Position numbers and translations under genes: made by a program
NCBI GenBank assembly: GCA_937923325.1
Contig: CAKZUQ010000045.1
Coordinates: 1-62,825 of the forward strand
Reading direction: 5' to 3'
DNA from: an uncultured Bacteriovoracaceae bacterium
GTDB lineage: Bacteria; Bdellovibrionota; Bacteriovoracia; Bacteriovoracales; Bacteriovoracaceae
DNA length: 62,825 bases
Shown: piece after piece, positions 51,563 through 60,505 of the stretch
Position numbering within the stretch: the stretch's first letter is position 1
Layout of the letters: every line of letters begins with the position of its first letter
The notes under the pieces: generated by a model
The model's input: only the letters and a program-made list of their open reading frames with translations
What the model was told of the DNA's origin: nothing
Databases searched by the model: none

Positions 51563-52693
51563 TTAGAGTACTCGGTCTCGAAGTAGGTTCTTTTCCAGTA
51601 AGTCTTTTGACTTGTAGCCTGATAGCATTAGAAAATTGAGATAATGATTCAAGACACTTTCTTCTAATTTGAAGAGAGTATCTAAATATTGCCATTTTTG
51701 AAATAGGGAATCTAGGTAGTCGTTTAAAATACTATATTTGAATTGTTCTTTTTTTATAATTTTTTTAATTTTTCTTATTAAAGTAACCTTGTTGAAGATT
51801 AAATCTGGTGTAGAATTAAAATATATTTCTTTTTGTCTTTCTATTTCAATTCTTTTTAAATTTCTTTCAATAAAAGCGTTTTGTTCCTTGATACTCTTAC
51901 TACTGGATTCAAGGCCTGTTATATTGAATGCAATTCGTATAGATGCCTTTCTTTCTTTCGTTTTTTGATCGTAATCAAGCCCAGCTTCTATGAAGTCAAA
52001 CCATCCAGGCTGTTCGAGTCGTACTTCATTCTTTAATAAGTTCAAATCTTCTTCTGATTCGATTTTATATTGAGGAACTTTTATTTTGTTTTGTATTTTT
52101 ACGATATTCTTTAAAATGTTTTTTGAGCTTATAATACTTTTAACTTTGATCTCTTCTTTTGAATCTGACTTTTGCTGAATATATGTTTTTATTGATTTTA
52201 ATTTTACTTGGTCTTCTATTAATTGTAACTCCAGTTTTTGAAGTGTCATTTTTACTTTTCTTATTTCGTTTTTTTGCTCTGAGCTTGAGTGAATTTTTTT
52301 TATTATCTTTTTCAGTGTTTTGGATCTTTCTTTTAAGCTATTCACTCTTTTATCTGTTATATAAAGGTCTATACCTAGAGAATATTTCGACATGAGTTCT
52401 TTTAGTATGTATTGTGAGCGATTAGTATTTCTTCTTTTTTTGTAAATATCTTCAACTTCTTTTTTTAAATTGTATCTATCAAATAAATGAGGTTTCATTC
52501 TAATTGTAAGTGAATTGTCTGATGTTCCTTCGTGTTTTAACCTCACTTGGAATTTTTCAAAAAATAGCTTTTCTTTATTACTTCTATTTTGTTCTATTTC
52601 ATCTGTGTTTAATAAATATTTTTCAAAGCTTGCATGTGTGCTTGTTATTATTAGCATTAAGAACAAGGCCGATAAATTAATTTTAAAGTTCAT
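51563..52693 (-). CDS. Possible TolC-like outer-membrane factor
   Basis: 376 residues with a signal peptide (about 1-21). Mostly long Lys/Glu-rich helices with a beta-like stretch around QPGWFDFIEAGLDYDQ, a layout like the coiled-coil channel tunnels of outer-membrane efflux proteins, but no clear sequence motif. Assignment rests on helix pattern and on position after an HlyD-type gene. The start overlaps the HlyD stop by 11 bases; weak ribosome site suggests coupling. Confidence 0.45.
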   Translation of the reverse strand: MNFKINLSALFLMLIITSTHASFEKYLLNTDEIEQNRSNKEKLFFEKFQVRLKHEGTSDNSLTIRMKPHLFDRYNLKKEVEDIYKKRRNTNRSQYILKELMSKYSLGIDLYITDKRVNSLKERSKTLKKIIKKIHSSSEQKNEIRKVKMTLQKLELQLIEDQVKLKSIKTYIQQKSDSKEEIKVKSIISSKNILKNIVKIQNKIKVPQYKIESEEDLNLLKNEVRLEQPGWFDFIEAGLDYDQKTKERKASIRIAFNITGLESSSKSIKEQNAFIERNLKRIEIERQKEIYFNSTPDLIFNKVTLIRKIKKIIKKEQFKYSILNDYLDSLFQKWQYLDTLFKLEESVLNHYLNFLMLSGYKSKDLLEKNLLRDRVL

Positions 52694-54392
52694 AAAATAT
52701 CACTTTTGATTGTTCAGCTCCATGATCAAATGAAACCGCCATTTCGTTATTATCCTCATTAAAGAAAACACCTTCAGGTTTATCATTGTTATAGTTTAGA
52801 ATCTTTTCAATATAGTTATCATTTTGATCATGATTTATTTTGTATAATGCACCATAGCGTCCTTTTTTTGACTCCGGTGCAGCTGTTATATATATATGGT
52901 TTGTGCAAAGAGCGAGACCAGAGATACTTAGAACTCTATTTGTGTTTTCTAATTTTATTTTTTTCCAAATTGATAAATTCTTATGATCTAGATATTCTTT
53001 TTTTATAGCCTGTTCAATATTTTCTACCTTTAATATAATGGCTTCATTTTGCTCGGTTAGTGGTGCCCTTAATCCAAGCAATAGACTACCTTCTTTGTAT
53101 GTCATCCCCTCGATATCAATTTTAAATTTCCCTTTTTTTATAAATGTACTTATTAAAGTTTGGTCTCTGCTTTCTAAGATTGAACTTTTAAGAAGTGAAT
53201 GCATTGAGACTTTATTTAGTAATTTAAAGCTTAATCCTTCTCTTCTTAAGATAAGTAAATCCTTACTTCTTTTTCCTTTACTTAAAGAAGATAAGAAGTA
53301 GATATTCCCCTTGTTATCTAGTGTTATGGACTCAACATCCTTCATTTCGTTTAGATATGATATTTCTGTATCATAACTAACTTCTCCGTTTATATTAACA
53401 AAAGAGGCATTTATATGTTTCCCTTTTTTTCCAGCATCACTGATTACTAGGTATTTCTTTAGATCAGATAGATATATGATTCCAGACGCTTCAAATTCTT
53501 TCTTTAGTAATACCTCTCTTTTGGTTATTACTCTATTTTTTTCAATCTTTTCCAACTCTCTTTGTGATATTTCTAAACTTGATGCTTGTGTCTCTTTTAT
53601 AAACGATACATTACTTTTGTGATCTATAAAAACTTTCTCTCCTAGTATAAAATCATTTTTTTCACTTAATTTTATAATTATTTGTCGTCCCCATACTGGA
53701 CGATTTGGATCTTTCAATAGTCTTGTAGGGAAGTTTACAAGACTTGAGCCTACGCTTAATACCTGCCCTGTAGAACTTCTTTTTAAACCTGTAAGAGATG
53801 AGACGACAAGCTTTTGATTAATTTTTACTTCACCGATTTGTGACTCGTGAATATAACCTTGGATTAAATCTGCTTTTAGTTCTTGTACTGTTAGAATTGG
53901 AGAGTAGGGAGCAACGTTTTCACCCTTCTTGTAATTTATATTCTCAATTTTTCCCGAAAATGCTGAAAAAATAAACAAATCCCTTTTTGCTTTCTTGAGT
54001 AATGAAAGTTGTTTCTTCAAATTTCTAATTGTTGGATCAATACTATTTTCTTGGCTCTCAATGCTTTCTATAAGTGTTTGTTGATTACTTATTAAATCTA
54101 GCTGAGATTTAACTTCACTTATTTTCATTTCCAGCTCATCACTTTGTAACTCTGCTAATAGTTGACCTTTTTTTACTTCTTCACCTGGTAATACATATAT
54201 GTTTACTATTCTCGCCGATGATTTTACTGATAATTCACTACCTCTTGAACTCACAAAACCAACGAAACTATCGGAATCCTTTACATTGGCCTGAATAAAA
54301 AAAACAATGGCCAAAGTTGCTAGCCATATAAATAAAAAATTTTTATTGATACCTAGATAATCAATTATATTCTGAACTACTTTTTTGAGCAT
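52683..54392 (-). CDS. HlyD-like membrane fusion protein with C-terminal beta-propeller
   Basis: 569 residues from the second of two adjacent ATGs (AAAGGAATA upstream). A membrane helix at about 20-36, then the HlyD hairpin: biotinyl-lipoyl strand IVNIYVLPGEEVKKGQLLAE, coiled coil (70-135), and IFSAFSGKIENINYKKGENV. The last ~310 residues form repeated blades (GIIYLSDLKKYLVISDAG, VESITLDNKGNIYFLSSL, SGLALCTNHIYITAAPES), as in SdiA-regulated/DUF3616-type propellers. A fusion like this is uncommon. Confidence 0.72.
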   Translation of the reverse strand: MLKKVVQNIIDYLGINKNFLFIWLATLAIVFFIQANVKDSDSFVGFVSSRGSELSVKSSARIVNIYVLPGEEVKKGQLLAELQSDELEMKISEVKSQLDLISNQQTLIESIESQENSIDPTIRNLKKQLSLLKKAKRDLFIFSAFSGKIENINYKKGENVAPYSPILTVQELKADLIQGYIHESQIGEVKINQKLVVSSLTGLKRSSTGQVLSVGSSLVNFPTRLLKDPNRPVWGRQIIIKLSEKNDFILGEKVFIDHKSNVSFIKETQASSLEISQRELEKIEKNRVITKREVLLKKEFEASGIIYLSDLKKYLVISDAGKKGKHINASFVNINGEVSYDTEISYLNEMKDVESITLDNKGNIYFLSSLSKGKRSKDLLILRREGLSFKLLNKVSMHSLLKSSILESRDQTLISTFIKKGKFKIDIEGMTYKEGSLLLGLRAPLTEQNEAIILKVENIEQAIKKEYLDHKNLSIWKKIKLENTNRVLSISGLALCTNHIYITAAPESKKGRYGALYKINHDQNDNYIEKILNYNNDKPEGVFFNEDNNEMAVSFDHGAEQSKVIFYEL

Positions 54393-54403
54393 CATTATTC
54401 CTT

Positions 54404-55090
54404 TTATATTTCTATCGTTGTCTCTTGAAGTAATAGAGATAAACCTTGCATTTCAGGTAATTCTTTAAAATCTCTAACTAAGTCCTGATACTGTTTGTTA
54501 CTTTTTATTTTGATTTGGTAAGAGTAGTCTAGCCTGTTTCCTTGAGCTAACTCTCTTAGAGTTACTAGAGCAAAGTCTCGACAATAATTAGTCATTATTT
54601 CCTGAATTTTCTTTTCAGCGTCTTTATCCTCTGCTTTTAAGTTGAATCGAAGTAACCCATCAAACTTTATGTCTGTACCCATTGGAAAGTAAAAAAGTAT
54701 GAATGCACTTGCTATAAAAAAGGCGACACCAATAGCTGCTATATCAAATTGATATACTCCACAAGCAATACCAACTGTTAGTGAGCAGAAAATATAGACC
54801 ATATCCTTTGGATCTTTAAGTGATGATCTAAAGCGTATTATAGCGAGAGCACCCATCATCCCAAAACCTCTCGCGACATTATCTCCTATGGCCTGCATCG
54901 CAATACATACTACTAAACTGCTCAGTGCTAAAGTTTGTAAAAAATTTCTTGAATATGATAGGCCTTGAAATGTTTTCCTATATGTTACAGCTAATGCTGT
55001 TGAAAGACTAAATGCTAGTAGTAGTGAGTAAGTGATTGAAACAATTGTAGGGTCTTTTACAGATGTCTGAATTTGTAGAATGTCTAGCAT
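54404..55090 (-). CDS. DUF4956 membrane protein
   Basis: 228 residues. Four membrane helices (about 15-35, 45-65, 85-110, 120-140) followed by a soluble domain. GDNVARGFGMMGALAIIRFR, ending in RSSLKDPKD, is the DUF4956 signature. The family occurs with VTC polymerases and sometimes with CotH kinases, so it is thought to assist polyphosphate handling at the membrane; its biochemical role is unknown. First gene of the four-gene operon. Confidence 0.85.
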   Translation of the reverse strand: MLDILQIQTSVKDPTIVSITYSLLLAFSLSTALAVTYRKTFQGLSYSRNFLQTLALSSLVVCIAMQAIGDNVARGFGMMGALAIIRFRSSLKDPKDMVYIFCSLTVGIACGVYQFDIAAIGVAFFIASAFILFYFPMGTDIKFDGLLRFNLKAEDKDAEKKIQEIMTNYCRDFALVTLRELAQGNRLDYSYQIKIKSNKQYQDLVRDFKELPEMQGLSLLLQETTIEI

Positions 55091-55222
55091 TTATGGCTCT
55101 TTTTTATGAAATTAATAATGCATTTTATTACATTTCAAAAGAAAACTAGGCAACTTTTTCTTCGATTATTGTAGTATTTATCCTCTTTTTTTTTAAAATT
55201 AAAAAATAGTAATATTCATACT

Positions 55223-56098
55223 TTATAAATCTTGTATGTATTTTGATAAATTGGATAACTCTTTTAGGTCTGGCAGATGAGATTTTACATTAGTTACTTT
55301 AAAAATAGATGTTTTGGAGGCTTCTTTATCTGAAATGTCTTTGAAAAGACCAAGGGTATTATCAATTTTTTTTGTTTTATATTCACCTAGAGCTAGATTC
55401 TCTTCTACCCACTTCCACATTAAGTCAGGATCCCAAAAAAATAATTCTTTACTATCATCATCAATTGCTGCCCATTTATGTTTTTGTAGAAGAAGTTTGA
55501 AAAAACTAACCTTATTGTTGATATTAACGGGAGCACCAGTTAAGCTCATTGGCACAAGAACTCTATTAGACCATGCTTTTATAATTTTTTCATCGATTTC
55601 ATCCATTATATCGAGAATACTTGCTCCAAAAGCCGAACATCCAGATCCTTCACCGTGTAAAGGTGAGTTTACTAAGCCATAGTAGCTATCCAACTTTTTA
55701 CTTTTAAATGATTTAAGATATTCTTGAATTTTTTCTCCCATAGAGAAAGAAATTTTGTACTCTATAAAATTTATCCTTTTATTTCCGCGCTTTAAATAAT
55801 CTCCAAGCTCAATATCAAGCTCTTCTTTGCTTTCTAACCTTCCTTCGAAGCTATGATAAATAATTCCAAGGCCAATTTTTTGTTTAATTAATAAACTTTT
55901 AGCAGTATCAATATCCTTTGCCGTCATTCCTGTAAAAATTTCTTCTCCATTATGTTCTAATTTAACGTTTACATGTCCCATAAAACGAGATTTTCTTATA
56001 ATCTGATTCTTTAATATTGTTCTTGCTAAAGTCGTTGGGCTAGACCAGTCAAGAGGTCTAGGTGAAGGAATGAAATATAATATTACTTTTGAGGACAT
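55223..56098 (-). CDS. Unknown protein, possible cysteine-dependent enzyme
   Basis: 291 residues from the ATG at 56098 (AAAGG six bases upstream; the in-frame start at 56128 precedes that site). No signal peptide. Around residue 160 the run SPLHGEGSGCSAFGASILD is striking for its His, Cys and Gly pattern and would suit an active or metal site. RFMGHVNVKLEH and IEYKISFSMGEK are other well-ordered blocks. No family recognised. Confidence 0.6.
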   Translation of the reverse strand: MSSKVILYFIPSPRPLDWSSPTTLARTILKNQIIRKSRFMGHVNVKLEHNGEEIFTGMTAKDIDTAKSLLIKQKIGLGIIYHSFEGRLESKEELDIELGDYLKRGNKRINFIEYKISFSMGEKIQEYLKSFKSKKLDSYYGLVNSPLHGEGSGCSAFGASILDIMDEIDEKIIKAWSNRVLVPMSLTGAPVNINNKVSFFKLLLQKHKWAAIDDDSKELFFWDPDLMWKWVEENLALGEYKTKKIDNTLGLFKDISDKEASKTSIFKVTNVKSHLPDLKELSNLSKYIQDL

Positions 56099-56219
56099 AG
56101 TTAACCTTTGATATAGTATTTTTGACATTTTATCTTAAGTTCGTGAAAATTTAAACTTCTAAATAATTAGATCATTAACCAAGTAAAAAGTTCTCTTTTT
56201 ACGATTCATTTTAACTCTT

Positions 56220-57332
56220 ATGGACTCCTTTATTATAATTTTTTTAATTTTATTCCCTTTATTGTTGATCAAGTTTCAAAATCAGCTAATAATTAAAAAT
56301 TTGGGGCCCGTCATTATTTGTTATGCTTTTGGTATTTTCCTAGGTAATGTTTTAGAGATAGATCAAAATACTATAAAGTTTGCATCAGAGGTTAGTGTTC
56401 CACTAGCAATACCATTATTATTAATTTCCTGTGATTTTATGTCTTGGATTAAAAACTCTAATAAAACTATTATTTCTTTTTCTTTTGTTTTGTTAAGTGT
56501 TTTAGTTATGAGTACTGTAACATCTTATGCTTTTGCAGATTCTTTACCTGAATTTAAAAAACTAGCGGCAATGATGGTTGGAGTTTATACCGGGGGAACA
56601 CCTAATTTAAGTGCTATTGGTCTCGCTTTAAACATAAGTTCTGAGACATTTGTGCTTTTAAATACAGCTGATGTTATTCTCGGTGGGATTTACCTCTTAT
56701 TTATTTTTACGGTTGGTAAAAGAGTTTACTCATTAATTTTGCCCTCGTCTGTAGGAATTGTAGATTGTGACTTATCGGCAGGTGGTAATTTCTTTGAACT
56801 GTGTGGTCGAGATAAAGTTAAACACTCTGTTTTCTTTATTATTATCTCTGGAATTGCTGTTGGAGTTTCCTCTTTAATTTCAAATCTAATTTTTCAAAAA
56901 GATAATATTGCATTTATTATTCTATTCATATCTTCAGTAGGGATTTTACTCTCTTCCAACAAAAAAATTAAAAAAATTGCTGGAAGCTATGAAGTCGGTG
57001 AGTATTTATTGCTAATCTTTTGCATTTCAATTGGTATGATGGTCAATATATCTGATATACAAAATGCTAGCTTTACGATTATGATCTATGCTGGACTTGT
57101 TATGTTTGGATCAATTATCTTACACACTCTACTTTGTTTTTTCTTTAAAATTGACCGAAACACAGCGATTATCACAAGTGTTGCTGGGATATTTGGACCT
57201 CCTTTTGTTGCTCCTGTTGCACAGTCACTTGGAAATAGATCTTTGATCATCGCAGGTGTAACCTCTGGTCTCATCGGTTATGGTGTTGGAAACTTCTTAG
57301 GTCTTGGTCTCTACTATTTTTTAAATCTTTAA
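56220..57332 (+). CDS. DUF819 membrane protein
   Basis: 370 residues with about ten helices. GVYTGGTPNLSAIGLAL and GIFGPPFVAPVAQSLGNRSL are the inverted-repeat motifs of DUF819, predicted transporters of the BART-type fold. Substrate unknown. No clear ribosome site. The downstream DUF885 gene starts ten bases later, so they form a unit. Confidence 0.85.
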   Translation: MDSFIIIFLILFPLLLIKFQNQLIIKNLGPVIICYAFGIFLGNVLEIDQNTIKFASEVSVPLAIPLLLISCDFMSWIKNSNKTIISFSFVLLSVLVMSTVTSYAFADSLPEFKKLAAMMVGVYTGGTPNLSAIGLALNISSETFVLLNTADVILGGIYLLFIFTVGKRVYSLILPSSVGIVDCDLSAGGNFFELCGRDKVKHSVFFIIISGIAVGVSSLISNLIFQKDNIAFIILFISSVGILLSSNKKIKKIAGSYEVGEYLLLIFCISIGMMVNISDIQNASFTIMIYAGLVMFGSIILHTLLCFFFKIDRNTAIITSVAGIFGPPFVAPVAQSLGNRSLIIAGVTSGLIGYGVGNFLGLGLYYFLNL

Positions 57333-57342
57333 CGGAGTGGAT

Positions 57343-58965
57343 ATGAATTTTAATATATTAATTGATAAGCTTATAAAATACTTTTCTGATGACTCTAATT
57401 TTTGTGTGGCAAATGGTTTAGATCATAACTTGGGATCTCTTCCTGACCCTGGAAAAAATAAACTTATTCAAAAGCAAGGCCAACTTAGACTGTTGACTCG
57501 AATTACTGATGGCTTTGATAAGTCTACTTTAAATGAAAATCAAAAAATTGACTTTAAATTAATCGAATTATTAATAGAGAGAGAAAATGTTCGGTATGAA
57601 ACAGAGATCGATGGTGTTTTAGATATTTTTAAAAAACCTAATGCAGCAAGTACTATTTTTGATCCATTATACACTTTACTCGTAAATGATGAGAGGGAAC
57701 CTAAGTACAGACTTGTGAATATTATATCAAAAGTGAAGTGCATTCCAGAGTTTTTGATTTCGTTACAAAGAAATTTAAATAAACCCGTTGAAAGATGGGT
57801 GAATATTGAAATTGAATCCCTATCTTCTTTTGATGATTTTTTCAAATCAGTCTTAGCTTTTGCGAAAGAAAACAACTTCAAGAATCTAGCTCTTGTTCAG
57901 GATGTTTTTTCAAAGGCGAAGTCTTCAATAGATCGCTATATTAATTTCTTAAAAATTTGTGAAAAATCATCAAACATTCATATTGGATTAGAACAAACAA
58001 AAAGAGTTATAAAAAGTAATGGAATTGATTTATCTGTTGATGAAATACATAGCATAGCTTGCAGTTTTATTAAGAATAACCTTAAGAGTATCGACAGTTT
58101 AAAAGATGAACTAGTCTTAAAATATAAACTAGACAACTCAATTTCAAATCAAGATCTCCAGTCTTTTTTAAATGAAAAATTTAAAACATCTAATGTCCTA
58201 GGGCAGTATGAAAAAGAAGAAAAAGAACTTAAGTCATTTATTAAAGCAAGTGAGTTAGTGGATCTTTCAATTGATGAAAGTATTGATATTATAAAAACTC
58301 CTGGTTTTATGAAAAATTTAATTCCAGCTGGAGCAATGTGTCCTCCTTTGCCATTAAGAGAAGGTCACAAGAAAAGTCTCATTTTTTTAACTATTGATAA
58401 AAATAATTCAAGTGATCATAATTTATTAACTATACCACCCATGCTCATTCACGAGGCATATCCTGGACATCATTTACAGTTTAGTTATGCTTGTAGCAAT
58501 GACTCTCGTATAAGAAGAATTTTTCAAGCGAATGATCTAAGTGAAGGGTGGGCTACATATTTAGAAGAGTATCTTTTGGACTTGGGTTATAAAAGTGAGT
58601 TCCAACTTGAGATGAAATATATTGTTAAAAGAGATATTGCTAGAATTGGTGCTAGAGTGGGCATCGATTTGTATTTCATGACTGGAGATATAAAATACTT
58701 AGATCTTAACTTAGGATTGTCTTTTGAATCTAGTGACCCCTTTGAAAATGCTAAAAAATTACTAATTCATATTACTGGATTTTCATCCACTAGAGCTGAT
58801 GGAGAGTTAAATTGGTATAGTATGGAGCGTGGATATCCAATGACCTACCTTGTAGGGAATCATTTATTATTGTCTCTAAAAGCTAAAACAAAACTTTCTG
58901 ATTTGGAATTTCATCAAATAATTTTAGAGTGTGGTAATATACCTTTAAGTCTTCTTAACATTTAG
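57343..58965 (+). CDS. DUF885 zinc metallopeptidase-like protein
   Basis: 540 residues from the ATG at 57343 (CGGAG upstream; a GTG at 57337 overlaps that site). HEAYPGHHLQFSYA (about residue 368) is an HExxxGHH-type zinc site, and LSEGWATYLEEY supplies the third ligand Glu. No signal peptide, so likely a cytoplasmic peptidase. It partners with the DUF819 transporter, so peptide or amino-acid uptake coupled to cleavage is possible. Confidence 0.85.
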   Translation: MNFNILIDKLIKYFSDDSNFCVANGLDHNLGSLPDPGKNKLIQKQGQLRLLTRITDGFDKSTLNENQKIDFKLIELLIERENVRYETEIDGVLDIFKKPNAASTIFDPLYTLLVNDEREPKYRLVNIISKVKCIPEFLISLQRNLNKPVERWVNIEIESLSSFDDFFKSVLAFAKENNFKNLALVQDVFSKAKSSIDRYINFLKICEKSSNIHIGLEQTKRVIKSNGIDLSVDEIHSIACSFIKNNLKSIDSLKDELVLKYKLDNSISNQDLQSFLNEKFKTSNVLGQYEKEEKELKSFIKASELVDLSIDESIDIIKTPGFMKNLIPAGAMCPPLPLREGHKKSLIFLTIDKNNSSDHNLLTIPPMLIHEAYPGHHLQFSYACSNDSRIRRIFQANDLSEGWATYLEEYLLDLGYKSEFQLEMKYIVKRDIARIGARVGIDLYFMTGDIKYLDLNLGLSFESSDPFENAKKLLIHITGFSSTRADGELNWYSMERGYPMTYLVGNHLLLSLKAKTKLSDLEFHQIILECGNIPLSLLNI

Positions 58966-58969
58966 ATAT

Positions 58970-59539
58970 TTATATTTTTTGTAGAATGAAATTAATCAAC
59001 TTCTGTGAACTTTCTTTAATTGTTTGTTCAGTTGTTGAAATTGTGAGGTCAGGATTATGAGGAGGCTCATACTTTGAAGAGATGCCTGTGAATTCTTTAA
59101 TCTCTTCTGATCTCGCCTTTGCATATAATCCTTTTACATCCCGTTTTTCACAAGTTTCTAGACTTGTATTTATGTGAACTTCAAAAAAATGATCAAGTAA
59201 TATGCTTCTTGCTCGGTCTCTTTGAGACTTTAAGGGAGAGATAAAGCTGCATATAACGATATTACCATTTCTTGATAATGTTTTTGCTATCTCTGCGGCT
59301 CGTCGCAAGTTTTCACTTCGATCTTTTTGTGAAAATCCTAAGTCTTTACAAAGAGATTGCCTCAAAATATCTCCATCAAGAATGCTAACTCTTAAATTTT
59401 TCTTAATAAGTTGTTCCTGGGTAGAGCTTGCTATGCTAGATTTTCCAGCTCCTGAATAGCCTGTTAACCATATGACGACTGGCCTATATTCGGGGCCTTC
59501 ATATACTTTTGAATTACTTGAATTTTTGTTCTTTTTCAT
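58970..59539 (-). CDS. cysC: Adenylylsulfate kinase
   Basis: 189 residues. The P-loop GYSGAGKSSIAS, DGDILRQSLCKDLGFSQKDR (PAPS/APS binding) and GLYAKARSEEIKEFTGISS are complete APS-kinase signatures. It phosphorylates APS to PAPS. A 30-residue N-terminal part precedes the P-loop. The start codon follows a TATACT by six bases with no ribosome site, so it too appears leaderless. Divergent from cysDN. Confidence 0.94.
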   Translation of the reverse strand: MKKNKNSSNSKVYEGPEYRPVVIWLTGYSGAGKSSIASSTQEQLIKKNLRVSILDGDILRQSLCKDLGFSQKDRSENLRRAAEIAKTLSRNGNIVICSFISPLKSQRDRARSILLDHFFEVHINTSLETCEKRDVKGLYAKARSEEIKEFTGISSKYEPPHNPDLTISTTEQTIKESSQKLINFILQKI

Positions 59540-59545
59540 TTTTAT

Positions 59546-59575
59546 AGTATACTCATAGTTTAATTATACTCATAG
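59546..59575. repeat. Direct repeats with symmetrical -10 elements, cysC/cysD region
   Basis: TATACTCATAG occurs twice (59548-59558 and 59565-59575), 17 bases apart. Each copy overlaps a -10 on both strands: AGTATACT (59546-59553) is palindromic, and ATTATACT follows at 59563-59570. On the minus strand TATACT (59551-59546) is six bases from the cysC ATG; on the plus strand TATACT (59565-59570) suits cysD. Confidence 0.6.
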
Positions 59576-59602
59576 ACTATTTATCCTAAGGAATTACTTT
59601 AA

Positions 59603-60505
59603 GTGACTTTTTCAAATGAATTAGATTATTTTCATAAACTAGAAACAGAAAGTATTTATTTGATTAGAGAAGCCTATTTTCAAACTAATAAATCCGTAAT
59701 TTTATTTTCAGGCGGTAAAGACTCTGTTGTATTAGCTCATTTAGCAATGAAAGCATTTGCACCTATGGGGCTTCCAATACCATTACTTCATATTGATACT
59801 GGGCATAACTTTGATGAAACAATTAAATTTAGAGATTATTTTGTTTCTCATTTTGGATTAGAACTTAAGGTATACTTTGTTGAAGATTCTATAAAAAATG
59901 GAAACATACTAGATTATAATGAAGGTGAGTCAAGGAACTCATTACAATCTATAACTTTATCTGAAGCTATACAGCATTTTGAATTTGATGTTGTTTTTGG
60001 TGGAGCTAGAAGAGATGAGGAAAAGGCTAGAGCAAAAGAAAGATTTTGTTCTTTAAGGAAAAATAATAGTTGGAATCCTAATAATCAAAGACCTGAGCTT
60101 TGGGATCTTTTTAATTTTAGTAAAGCAGACGGCGAACACTTTCGTGTATTTCCTTTGAGTAATTGGACAGAAGAAGATATTCTTAATTATATTCGATTAA
60201 ATAAACTCCAGCTATCATCTCTCTACTATGCCCATGAAAGAGAAGTTGTAGATATAGACGGCACACTTTTATTTGCTGATCCAGATAAATTAAAATTTGA
60301 TTCTAAAGATGTTAAGTTAAAAAGTGTTAGATTTAGAACCGTTGGTGATATTACTTGCTCCGGTGCAATTGAATCCCATTCCAAATTGATTGAAGAAATT
60401 ATCCAGGAAAATAAAATGTTACATTCTTCTGAGCGTGGTGCTAGAGCTGATGATAAGCTTTCTGACTCTGCAATGGAAGATAGGAAGAAAAAAGGATATT
60501 TTTAG
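59603..60505 (+). CDS. cysD: Sulfate adenylyltransferase subunit 2
   Basis: 300 residues from a GTG start at 59603 with AAGGA ten bases upstream. The PP-loop motif SGGKDSVVLAHLA binds ATP; GGARRDEEKARAKER and FPLSNWTEEDIL are CysD signatures. With CysN it makes APS from sulfate and ATP. Its stop overlaps the cysN GTG start by one base. Confidence 0.95.
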   Translation: MTFSNELDYFHKLETESIYLIREAYFQTNKSVILFSGGKDSVVLAHLAMKAFAPMGLPIPLLHIDTGHNFDETIKFRDYFVSHFGLELKVYFVEDSIKNGNILDYNEGESRNSLQSITLSEAIQHFEFDVVFGGARRDEEKARAKERFCSLRKNNSWNPNNQRPELWDLFNFSKADGEHFRVFPLSNWTEEDILNYIRLNKLQLSSLYYAHEREVVDIDGTLLFADPDKLKFDSKDVKLKSVRFRTVGDITCSGAIESHSKLIEEIIQENKMLHSSERGARADDKLSDSAMEDRKKKGYF

